This document shows positions 21,556 through 27,521 of a DNA stretch of 27,521 nt, one piece after another (the stretch's first letter is position 1; every line of letters begins with the position of its first letter). Source of the stretch: DATJXG01 sp035500455 (lineage in GTDB: Bacteria; Acidobacteriota; Terriglobia; Terriglobales; Acidobacteriaceae); the NCBI GenBank assembly GCA_035500455.1, contig DATJXG010000092.1:1-27521 (forward strand), in the 5' to 3' direction. The position numbers and the translations under genes are program-made. Under the pieces are notes generated by a model. That model was given only the letters and a program-made list of their open reading frames with translations. It was not told where the DNA came from and did not search any database.

Positions 21556-21806
21556 TCAGTCGTCGGTCTTCAGTCGGCCGGCTATAGACCCACGCAGGCT
21601 ATAGACCAACGAGGTCGGTGAGGGCTGGCGCGTTAACTTCGGAAACGCGGATTTACGCAGATCTCGCGGATAACGCTTTTGATTTATTTTCTGGCTTTGA
21701 ATCAGCGTCTTGTCCGCGTGAATCCGCGGTGGATTTGAAGTGGTTCACGCGCATCCCTCAGCGTGCAGGCCGGCATGAAGGCTGGCGACTGATGACCGAC
21801 GACTGA
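21556..21806. repeat. Nested inverted repeats filling the obgE-rpmA gap
   Basis: Outer pair: TCAGTCGTCGGTC (21556-21568) is exactly the reverse complement of GACCGACGACTGA (21794-21806). Similarity continues inward (CAGTCGGCC at 21571-21579 against GGCGACTG at 21784-21791). The left arm shows 7-base phasing, CAGTCGT, CGGTCTT, CAGTCGG (21557-21577). Inner pair: CGCGGATTTACGC (21646-21658) against GCGTGAATCCGCG (21716-21728), with one G-T wobble. The direct repeat GGCTATAGACC (21580-21590, 21597-21607) lies between the left arms. The outer arms reach to within 7 bases of the obgE start and 7 bases of the rpmA stop. Confidence 0.85.
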
Positions 21807-21812
21807 CGAATG

Positions 21813-22070
21813 CTACTCCGCCGGTTCGACCATCACGAACTTGCCCATGGAGCCTTTGTCCATGAACTTGATGCGGCCGGTGATCTTGGCGAACAGCGTG
21901 TCGTCCTTGCCCCGGCCCACGTTCAGCCCGGGCTTCACCCGCGTGCCGCGCTGCCGCACGATGATGGTGCCGCCAGGCACCAGCTGCCCGCCGAAAGCCT
22001 TGAAGCCAAGCCGCTGCGCGTTCGAATCGCGGCCATTGCGTGAACTTCCTAATCCCTTTTTATGTGCCAT
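21813..22070 (-). CDS. rpmA: 50S ribosomal protein L27
   Basis: The 85-aa sequence starts MAHKKGLGSSRNGRDSNAQR, followed by LGFKAFGGQLVPGGTIIVRQ and RGTRVKPGLNVGRGKDDTLF, a full-length bacterial L27 with no extension. L27 lies at the peptidyl-transferase centre, and its basic N-terminus contacts the tRNA. AGGA lies upstream of the ATG. rplU ends 98 bases upstream, and two strong GC hairpins lie in that gap; obgE follows after a repeat-filled gap of 263 bases. Assignment is firm. Confidence 0.98.
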   Translation of the reverse strand: MAHKKGLGSSRNGRDSNAQRLGFKAFGGQLVPGGTIIVRQRGTRVKPGLNVGRGKDDTLFAKITGRIKFMDKGSMGKFVMVEPAE

Positions 22071-22124
22071 AGAAATCCTATGCTCAGCGGCTGGTTGCCA
22101 ATTTCAATCTCACAAACTCGTGTA

Positions 22125-22165
22125 GGGACGGGAATTGTCCCGTCCCGCCGGGCCGCAGGCCCGGC
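22125..22165. repeat. Twin GC-rich hairpins between rplU and rpmA
   Basis: GGGACGGGA-ATTG-TCCCGTCCC (22125-22146) is a perfect 9-bp stem. It is directly followed by GCCGGGCC-GCA-GGCCCGGC (22147-22165), a perfect 8-bp stem. They start 3 bases past the rplU stop codon (22169-22171, minus strand). No T-tract follows on the minus strand, so they look like a REP-type element that could stabilise rplU mRNA or attenuate rpmA. Confidence 0.85.
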
Positions 22166-22168
22166 AAC

Positions 22169-22654
22169 CTACTTCTTTTTCTTAGGCGCCGCTTTTTTCT
22201 CTGCAGGCTTTTTTGCAGCGGCTTTTTTCTTCGCCGGCTTGGCCTTCGCTGCCGTTTTCACTTCGTCGGCCTCGACCGGTTCCACTTCCACCGGCGCCGC
22301 CTTTTTCGCCCTGGTCTCTTTCACCGGCTCAGGCGCGGTGAAGCTCTGGCCGTCATAGGCGATCTCCGTGATGCGCACCGCGGTAAATCCCTGGCGATGC
22401 CCGCGCAGCTTCTTGTACTGCTTCTTGCGCTTGTAGTGGAAGACCAGAATCTTGGCGCCCCGGCCCTGTTCGACCACCTTGCCGACCACCTTCGCTTCCG
22501 ACTGCGGTTTGCCGATCTGGCCATCGCCGCCCGATACCGCGAGCACGTCGCCGAACTCCACGTTGCCGTCGTTTCCGGCCACGCTCTCCACGCGAATCAC
22601 GTCGCCGGGCGCCACCCGGTATTGCTTGCCTCCGGCGCGTATCACCGCGTACAT
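22169..22654 (-). CDS. rplU: 50S ribosomal protein L21 with Lys/Ala-rich tail
   Basis: The start at 22654 is chosen because GGAGG lies 7 bases upstream; another ATG two codons earlier would have a spacing of only 1. The product begins MYAVIRAGGKQYRVAPGD, followed by ILVFHYKRKKQYKKLRGHRQ, the body of L21 (about 103 residues), which binds 23S rRNA near L20. After about residue 110 comes a tail of some 50 residues rich in Lys, Ala, Pro and Glu (KKAAAKKPAEKKAAPKKKK at the end), making 161 aa. Such low-complexity basic tails are seen on ribosomal proteins in some phyla. It heads the rplU-rpmA-obgE unit behind a clear promoter, with a leader of about 140 nt that might host feedback control. Confidence 0.96.
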   Translation of the reverse strand: MYAVIRAGGKQYRVAPGDVIRVESVAGNDGNVEFGDVLAVSGGDGQIGKPQSEAKVVGKVVEQGRGAKILVFHYKRKKQYKKLRGHRQGFTAVRITEIAYDGQSFTAPEPVKETRAKKAAPVEVEPVEADEVKTAAKAKPAKKKAAAKKPAEKKAAPKKKK

Positions 22655-22802
22655 AGTCATGCCTCCGTCGTTTGCTTCCCGCCGCACACGAATGGCAGCG
22701 AATCGGTAATCTGTTTGTGCTTGCTGTGTTTCCGCGTCGGCGCTCTCAGCAACGGATGCGGGCAGCTCCCAGAACGGGGCCGCTGTTACAGGCAAACAAG
22801 TT

Positions 22803-22832
22803 ATTCTAGCGTGCGCTGTGGAAAAGCGTCAA
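22803..22832 (-). promoter_or_regulatory. Sigma-70-like promoter of the rplU-rpmA-obgE unit
   Basis: On the minus strand TTGACG (complement of 22827-22832) is followed by 18 bases and TAGAAT (complement of 22803-22808). Each hexamer matches the consensus at five of six positions. Transcription would start near 22797, giving a leader of about 140 nt before the rplU ATG. The -35 lies just after the stop codon of the VOC gene. Confidence 0.7.
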
Positions 22833-22834
22833 AC

Positions 22835-23224
22835 TTACGTGCCTGCCGGCGGCGGCTCCCACAATTCAATCCGGTTGCCTTCCGGATCCACGACCCATGC
22901 GAAGCGGCCGTAGTCACAATCTTCGCGATGGGGATCAACTTCCACCCCATCTCGTTTCAACTGTTCGAGCAGTCCGTCCAGATCGTCCACGCGATAGTTG
23001 ATCATGAAGGGCGTCGTGCCGGGATCGAAGTACTTGGTGCTGCGCGGAAAAATCGACCAAACCGTCATCCCTTTCTTTTCGGGATTATCCGCCTCGCGCC
23101 ACTCAAACGACACGCTGGAGGGGTCCGCCCGCTTGATGCCCAGGTGCTTCTCGTACCACTCGTACATTTTTCCGGGATCGTCCGACTTGAAGAAAATTCC
23201 GCCGATGCCAGTGACACGCGCCAT
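22835..23224 (-). CDS. VOC (glyoxalase/bleomycin-resistance fold) family protein
   Basis: This 129-aa protein has the two beta-alpha-beta-beta-beta halves of a VOC protein: VTGIGGIFFKSDDPGKMYEW then YEKHLGI, and later FMINYRVDDLDGLLEQLKRDGV with WVVDPEGNRIELWEPP. Glu in the last strand (IELWEP) is a typical metal ligand; the other ligand positions are not certain. Members include glyoxalases, dioxygenases, isomerases and resistance proteins, and the D-P-x-G-N-x-I-E-L-W-E-P ending is common to many uncharacterised ones, so no substrate can be given. AGAGGTGA precedes the ATG. A 14-base tandem duplication lies just upstream. It runs in the same direction as rplU but has the rplU promoter between them. 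Confidence 0.9.
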   Translation of the reverse strand: MARVTGIGGIFFKSDDPGKMYEWYEKHLGIKRADPSSVSFEWREADNPEKKGMTVWSIFPRSTKYFDPGTTPFMINYRVDDLDGLLEQLKRDGVEVDPHREDCDYGRFAWVVDPEGNRIELWEPPPAGT

Positions 23225-23521
23225 CAGTCACCTCTTTTTTCAGGACATCTTTTTCAGGACATCAACCTACCATGAACCGACGCCTGATCTACAGGCTTTT
23301 CCTCCACCCACGATTTGCCCGCGTTCGTGTATTTCTTGCAGAGAGCGGCAAAGGCCGCTGCGGCGCGGCAAAACCCAATCTCCCAACTCGCATGACGACA
23401 GCCACTTACAGCCCGTCCTCGGGCCGCATTTGGCCAGGAAGTTGCGTTACCAGAGCGGGGGTGGGCAGGGACGAACGGCATTAGGAATTCACGGCTCAGA
23501 TGCTGTGAGCCTGGAGGCTCC
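23225..23521. other. Divergent gap without supported gene
   Basis: These 297 bases separate the VOC gene (minus) and the small exported gene (plus). They hold the 14-base tandem duplication at 23236-23263, and a GCGGC-AAAG-GCCGC stem near 23350. A 70-codon open frame beginning at 23272 has no ribosome site and no family resemblance. Confidence 0.5.
23236..23263. repeat. Exact 14-base tandem duplication upstream of the VOC gene
   Basis: TTTTTCAGGACATC occurs at 23236-23249 and 23250-23263. On the minus strand it lies directly upstream of the VOC ribosome site (AGAGGTGA) and start codon (23224). Confidence 0.95.
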
Positions 23522-23953
23522 ATGATGGTTCGCAAGAACGGAGTGGGGAATTCGTGGGTTGGACTGATCGGCTTCTGCGTTACCTCTACCTTTGCAGTAG
23601 CGATAATTTTCGCCGTCGCCCTGGCCACCGCCACCCTGACATTTGCCGGCGAACCCAAAGTGCAGGCCGCCACCGACGACTCTTCCGCTCAAACCTTTGC
23701 AGGGGTAATCAGTGACTCCTACTGCCATGCGCGCCACGACCGGAACTCGAAACTAAGCTCTGGCGAATGCACCAGGGTGTGCGTGCAGAGGGGCGCAAAA
23801 TACGAGATGGTGAACGGCGACAAGATTTATCTTCTCGACGGCGACATCGCCGACCTGAACGGATTCGCCGGGCAGAGAGTTGAAGTCAAAGGGGTACTCG
23901 AGGGGAACACCATCCACTTCACGGAGATCGGATTTCTCACAGCCGAGCGGTAA
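23522..23953 (+). CDS. Small exported protein, DUF5818-like
   Basis: GGAGG (23513-23517) lies 4 bases before the first of two adjacent ATGs (23522, 23525), and either could be used. The 143-aa product has a long hydrophobic N-terminus (WVGLIGFCVTSTFAVAIIFA and onward) serving as signal peptide or anchor. A domain of about 85 residues follows: TFAGVISDSYCHARHD, then SSGECTRVCVQRGAKYEMVN, KIYLLDG and FAGQRVEVKGVLEGNTIHFT. The order G-x-I-x-D-S-x-C, C-T-x-x-C-V-x-x-G-A-K-Y and V-x-V-x-G-x-L-x-x-x-x-I-x-[FV] matches a small acidobacterial exported family that I know as DUF5818. The three Cys and the His residues could bind metal; that is inference. Role unknown. Confidence 0.83.
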   Translation: MMVRKNGVGNSWVGLIGFCVTSTFAVAIIFAVALATATLTFAGEPKVQAATDDSSAQTFAGVISDSYCHARHDRNSKLSSGECTRVCVQRGAKYEMVNGDKIYLLDGDIADLNGFAGQRVEVKGVLEGNTIHFTEIGFLTAER

Positions 23954-24031
23954 AGCGTCGCCGCCGGCAGCCACCGCGCGAAAAGCACAGTTCAGAATTT
24001 GCGGAAAAACTCCGTTGCGGAATAAGCAAGT

Positions 24032-24538
24032 CTAGCTTGACCCGTTGGCCTCGGCGCCGATTCGGCGGTACTCCCCGCGAAAATACAGCAGCGGTTCGCC
24101 CTCGTTCACGGTCACGTCTTCCACTTCCGCGATGAAAATGGTGTGGTCGCCGGCATCCTGTGCTGTATCCAGGCGGCATTCCAGGTAGGCAAGCGCGCCA
24201 TGGAGCACGGGAGTCCCATGGGCGGTCCGGTCAAAGCGCGCCCCGGCTTTTTCTTCCGCCTCGCCATGGCTGCGCGTGGGCAGCGCGTAATACTCCGAAA
24301 TTGCCCGCTGATCGGCGGCCAGCACGTTCACTCCGAATCGCTTGCGTGCGTGCAGGTGCGCATGCGTGCGGGTCTTGCGTTCCACGCAAACCAGCACCAG
24401 CAGCGGCTCCAGCGACACCGAAGCGAAAGCGTTAGCCGTCATGCCCTGCACTTCGCCCTCGTAGTCCACGGTGATCACCGTGACTCCGGTAGCGAAGCGA
24501 CCCATGGCTCTGCGGAACTCGGCCGGCGTGACGCTCAT
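24032..24538 (-). CDS. Flavin reductase family (FMN-binding split-barrel) protein
   Basis: I use the ATG at 24538 (168 aa); an in-frame GTG 21 bases earlier is possible, and neither has a strong ribosome site. The sequence follows the flavin-reductase-like domain: FRRAMGRFATGVTVITVDYE, GMTANAFASVSLEPLLVLVC (FMN-binding T-A-N-x-F-x-S-V-S-x-x-P), FGVNVLAADQRAISEYYA, and HTIFIAEVEDVTVNEGEPLL then YFRGEYR. The family supplies reduced FMN to two-component monooxygenases or acts as an NAD(P)H:flavin oxidoreductase. No partner oxygenase is next to it here. The downstream side carries the TTGCGGAAAAACTC repeat; the upstream side carries a heptamer element separating it from the GGDEF protein. Confidence 0.92.
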   Translation of the reverse strand: MSVTPAEFRRAMGRFATGVTVITVDYEGEVQGMTANAFASVSLEPLLVLVCVERKTRTHAHLHARKRFGVNVLAADQRAISEYYALPTRSHGEAEEKAGARFDRTAHGTPVLHGALAYLECRLDTAQDAGDHTIFIAEVEDVTVNEGEPLLYFRGEYRRIGAEANGSS

Positions 24539-24614
24539 GCGCACCCAGAGTTGTAACACGCAGCCGGAATGAGGGAAAGGATTTAGCAGGGAACGGGAAT
24601 CCGGATGCAGAAGC

Positions 24615-24695
24615 TTTTAGCCCTTAGCCTTTAGCTGAACCAGCCCTGGTTTGCCTAAGAGCGAAAGGCCAAGAGCTGACGGCTAAGAGCTAAGA
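24615..24695. repeat. YYTTAGC heptamer array with inverted partner
   Basis: The left arm has TTTTAGC, CCTTAGC and CTTTAGC in register (24615-24635). The right arm has GCTGACG, GCTAAGA and GCTAAGA in register (24675-24695), the reverse complement of the left units. The stop codon of the large minus-strand gene (TAG, complement of 24690-24692) lies inside the last unit, so the final codons of that gene are repeat sequence. Confidence 0.85.
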
Positions 24696-27521
24696 GCTCT
24701 TCGACACCCGGTCCGCCTTCATCTCATGCATCAGCACCCGCACCAGCATTCCGTCGTAGCGGGCGCCACTGAGCTTTTCCAGTTCAGCCAGCGCCTGCTC
24801 GCTGGTTTTGGCGGAAGAGAACGAACGCTCGGTGGTCATGTTCACGTAGGCGTCGGCGATGCCCAGGATGCGCGACCACAACGGAATATGCTCCCCGATC
24901 TGGCCTGCCGGATAGCCCGAGCCGTCGAAGGCCTCGTGATGGTGCTCAATGGCTTCCTGCATCATTTTGCTGTCAGGAAGCGTGCCTACAATCTCCGCGC
25001 CCACGCGGGAGTGCAGTTTCACCAGATAAAATTCTTCGTCGGAGAGCGGGCCGGTCTTGTTCAGGATGCGCTCAGGCACGAAGATCTTCCCCACATCATG
25101 CACCCGCGCCGCATAGACCAGATCGGCCACTTCGGCGGCCGGCAGGTTCAGGGCGCGCGCCATCATCTCGCTGTAATGCGCGGTCAGGTCGCCATGGCCG
25201 GCATTGTTCATCTCCCGCGATTCCGCCGACCGGGTCATGATCTCGATCGATTCCCGCATGATCTTGGGATCGCACTCTCCCTCGCCGCCCCACAACTTCT
25301 TGAGCGTGGTCAGCAACTCTTCCAGGTGCTCCGGCCCCGTGTGCTCGCGCTGCAGGAAGCCCTCGACATAGCCGGAGATGAGCTGATGCTGTACCGCTGC
25401 GGATTCGCCCTCGGAAAATTCCTCGGCGATCGAAACCTGGTCGCCGCCGCCATGTTTCGACACGTACATGCCGGCGTCAGCCACGCGAATAATGTCTTCC
25501 GCGGTAAATCCATGCCCGGGAAAGCTGGCCACGCCAAAGCTGCCGGTCACGCGGTGCTCGCTGAGCATGGAATCGGCCGCGATCCACAGCCGCAGGCGTT
25601 CCGCCAGCGCCCGCGCCTGCTCCATGCCCGTCTCCGGCATCAGGATAATGAATTCATCGCCGCCATAACGCGCCACCACGTTGGACTGCCGGCACTTCTG
25701 CTCCAGCAGCCGGCCTACCCGGGCCAGCACCAGGTCGCCCTCCAGGTGGCCGCGGCTGTCGTTTACCTGCTTGAACTTGTCGAGGTCCATCAGGATCACT
25801 GAGAACGGCCGCCCCGAGCGGGAAGCGCGCTTCCACTCCGAGGAAATCGCCTCCCAGAAAAACCGCCGGGTTTTGATCCCGGTGAGGGCGTCGGTAATGG
25901 AGTGCTGCTGCATCTTCTGAAAGTGGAAGGCATTGTGCAGCGCCGTGGCCAGCAGGTCGGCCAGCGTGTTCATGATCATTACGTCCTGCGGCGTGAACGC
26001 GTCCTCCTGCTTGCTCTCCACGTTGAGCACGCCCAGGAGCGTCTCCCCGTACATGATCGGAATGCACAGCACCGCCCGCGATTCCGGCAGCACGCCCTGC
26101 ACATGGCCCTCGCCGCCCATCTGCACCAGGGCGCTTTCGCCCGTCCGGGCCACCCGCCCCAGAATGCCTGCGCCCAGAGGGATCCGCTTGCCCAGCGCTT
26201 TGGTGGTGGCGCCGGCCTCGGCTTTGATCTCAATGTCTTTGGTGGCGTAATCGAAGATGCCGATGCCGATGTGGTCGAAGTTGAAATTTTTCTGGATCTC
26301 GGCCACGATCTCCGCCAGCATCTGCTCGGAATCTTCGCTGGAAATCGCAGTCTTGGAAATACTGTTCAGGAAGCTCAACTGCCGCGCCCGCAACTGCTCG
26401 CCCGCGAACAGCCGGGCGTTTTCCACCGCCACTGAAACCTGCCCGGCGGCGGTCTGCATCACCTCCAGGTCGCGCGGCTCGAAGACGAACTCGCGCTCGT
26501 GGCTGAGCGCCGCCATCACTCCTGCAGGTTTTCCTCCCAGCAGGATGGGCGCGCCGCAGTAGCACTTGGCGCTGCGTCCCACCGGCGCCGTCACTCCCAG
26601 GCGCTCGCGGGCTTTCTCCAGCTCCGAGCGAATCAGCAGCGGCTGCCCGGTGCGCAGAATGTACTCCGTCAAACCGTTATCCACGGTCCGCGAAGTCTTA
26701 GGCTGGATTTCTCCGCTTTCGACTTCCAGGTCGTAATGCAGGGATTCTCCGTCGAGGAAAGCGACGTAGAAGTTGCTGGTATCGAAGATTTGCCCCAATT
26801 CCTTCTGCACCGCGCGCAGCACTTCATCCTGATCGAGCCGCGAGCTGATGGCCTGCCCGATCTGCGTGAGCAACTCATACTCCTTGGTGCGGCGCTGCGC
26901 GTTGTGCATGACCACGTAATTTTCCAGCGTCAACCCGATCTGCAAGGCAAGCCCGGTAAGCAGCCGCGGATTCGACGATCCCAGCACTCGCCGCTCAGCG
27001 TAGGGAAACAGGATCACGCCGAAATTGTTCTCCCGCGTTTGCAGGCTCACCGCGGTGACGCTGGAGATTTTTTCCTCGGCCAGCGTCTGGCGGAATTGCT
27101 GGAACCCGCTGCCGGGAAAGGCGGGCAAAGGTTCGGGGATTTCCGGCAGGTTGCGCAGGCTTACGAACCCGCCACGCCGGTAAGCCAGTTCGCAAATGTA
27201 TTCGCCGGCTCCGGAAGCCTCGAAACGCGTGAGGAACTCCGGCGAAAAGCCTCGCTGCACCGAGGGCAACACCGTCCGCCACTGCTCGCGGATGCAGATC
27301 ACCGCCTGCTCCCCCGGCATAGGCCGCTTCAGCCGGTCCAGAATGCTCTGCAGGCTGGGCCGCAGGTCTTCCGCCGAGAGCAGCCGCGTAGGGTCGACGC
27401 CCAAAGTGGAGAAAGCGAGCGCATTTTCCTGCACCGCGTTGCGCTCGTTGTCGAACAAGACCATTACCATGGAGATGCCCAGCAGCATCTGGGTAACGGC
27501 CCCCGCGATTTCGGCGTAGGG
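24690..27521 (-). CDS. GAF-GGDEF-HD-GYP cyclic-di-GMP turnover protein, 5' end cut by window edge
   Basis: The frame is open to the right edge; residues upstream of the first Met (PYAEIAGAVTQMLLGIS) read as a continuing protein, possibly following a membrane region. Then come a GAF-like segment, two GAF domains (LLTQIGQAISSRLDQDEVLR and LNSISKTAISSEDSEQMLAE mark their starts), a GGDEF domain and an HD-GYP domain. The cyclase motif is intact (GGDEF, complement of 25650-25664). The inhibitory I-site five residues before it is RQSN instead of RxxD. The phosphodiesterase part has HDVGK (complement of 25086-25100) and HHHEAFDGSGYP, so it should be competent. The protein may both make and break cyclic-di-GMP under control of GAF ligands. 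The C-terminal residues fall in a heptamer repeat. Confidence 0.93.
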   Translation of the reverse strand, partial: PYAEIAGAVTQMLLGISMVMVLFDNERNAVQENALAFSTLGVDPTRLLSAEDLRPSLQSILDRLKRPMPGEQAVICIREQWRTVLPSVQRGFSPEFLTRFEASGAGEYICELAYRRGGFVSLRNLPEIPEPLPAFPGSGFQQFRQTLAEEKISSVTAVSLQTRENNFGVILFPYAERRVLGSSNPRLLTGLALQIGLTLENYVVMHNAQRRTKEYELLTQIGQAISSRLDQDEVLRAVQKELGQIFDTSNFYVAFLDGESLHYDLEVESGEIQPKTSRTVDNGLTEYILRTGQPLLIRSELEKARERLGVTAPVGRSAKCYCGAPILLGGKPAGVMAALSHEREFVFEPRDLEVMQTAAGQVSVAVENARLFAGEQLRARQLSFLNSISKTAISSEDSEQMLAEIVAEIQKNFNFDHIGIGIFDYATKDIEIKAEAGATTKALGKRIPLGAGILGRVARTGESALVQMGGEGHVQGVLPESRAVLCIPIMYGETLLGVLNVESKQEDAFTPQDVMIMNTLADLLATALHNAFHFQKMQQHSITDALTGIKTRRFFWEAISSEWKRASRSGRPFSVILMDLDKFKQVNDSRGHLEGDLVLARVGRLLEQKCRQSNVVARYGGDEFIILMPETGMEQARALAERLRLWIAADSMLSEHRVTGSFGVASFPGHGFTAEDIIRVADAGMYVSKHGGGDQVSIAEEFSEGESAAVQHQLISGYVEGFLQREHTGPEHLEELLTTLKKLWGGEGECDPKIMRESIEIMTRSAESREMNNAGHGDLTAHYSEMMARALNLPAAEVADLVYAARVHDVGKIFVPERILNKTGPLSDEEFYLVKLHSRVGAEIVGTLPDSKMMQEAIEHHHEAFDGSGYPAGQIGEHIPLWSRILGIADAYVNMTTERSFSSAKTSEQALAELEKLSGARYDGMLVRVLMHEMKADRVSKSS

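Noticed and set aside
23272..23484. 70-codon plus-strand frame before the small exported gene
   Set aside because: There is no ribosome site, the composition is basic and featureless, and it lies between divergent genes.

Overview
The window looks like chromosomal DNA of a soil or freshwater member of the Acidobacteriota, probably a Terriglobia or Koribacter-like lineage. This rests on gene content read from the sequence: a VWA protein of the acidobacterial exported type, several small proteins that I recognise as recurring in that phylum, a LolA-like exported protein, and a moderately high GC content. It is an inference, not a database result. No rRNA, tRNA, CRISPR array, transposase or phage gene was found.

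Layout. Positions 1-3732 hold exported proteins: a TPR protein cut by the left edge, a three-repeat beta-rich protein, and an Ig-like secreted protein. The last is preceded by a good sigma-70 promoter and a roughly 270-nt leader that can fold. Positions 3834-7793 hold an apparent four-gene minus-strand unit (NDP-sugar-pyrophosphorylase-like protein, STAS protein, small membrane-anchored exported protein, thymidylate-kinase-like P-loop kinase) opposite a plus-strand nucleotidyltransferase. I read this as an envelope or polysaccharide-related module of unknown product. Positions 7804-12147 carry a VWA protein, a phospholipase C/acid phosphatase lipoprotein and a formate/nitrite-type channel. Positions 12489-14459 carry four small or lineage-specific proteins, one of only 54 aa. 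Positions 14618-16504 are the housekeeping unit nadD, rsfS, rlmH. Positions 16811-20262 are a signalling pair: a hybrid histidine kinase ending in a PilZ domain and a stand-alone PilZ protein that resembles that domain closely. Positions 20488-22654 are rplU, rpmA, obgE (minus strand) behind a clear promoter. The right end has a VOC protein, a small exported protein, a flavin reductase and a large GAF-GGDEF-HD-GYP protein cut by the right edge. Together with the two PilZ proteins this gives a cyclic-di-GMP theme.

The most unusual structure is between the genes. Four intergenic sites carry arrays of degenerate 7-base units, each site with its own unit (GYCGTTG, TRAGTGC, a CAGTCGK/CGGTCTT alternation, YYTTAGC). 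At three of them the array is answered by an inverted copy. The arrays abut start or stop codons, and at rsfS and obgE they take the place where a Shine-Dalgarno sequence should be. Two further intergenic inverted repeats are built on CTTCGTG/CTTGGTG words. There are also GC-rich twin hairpins and three exact 14-16-base tandem duplications. These elements are the best candidates here for something poorly described.
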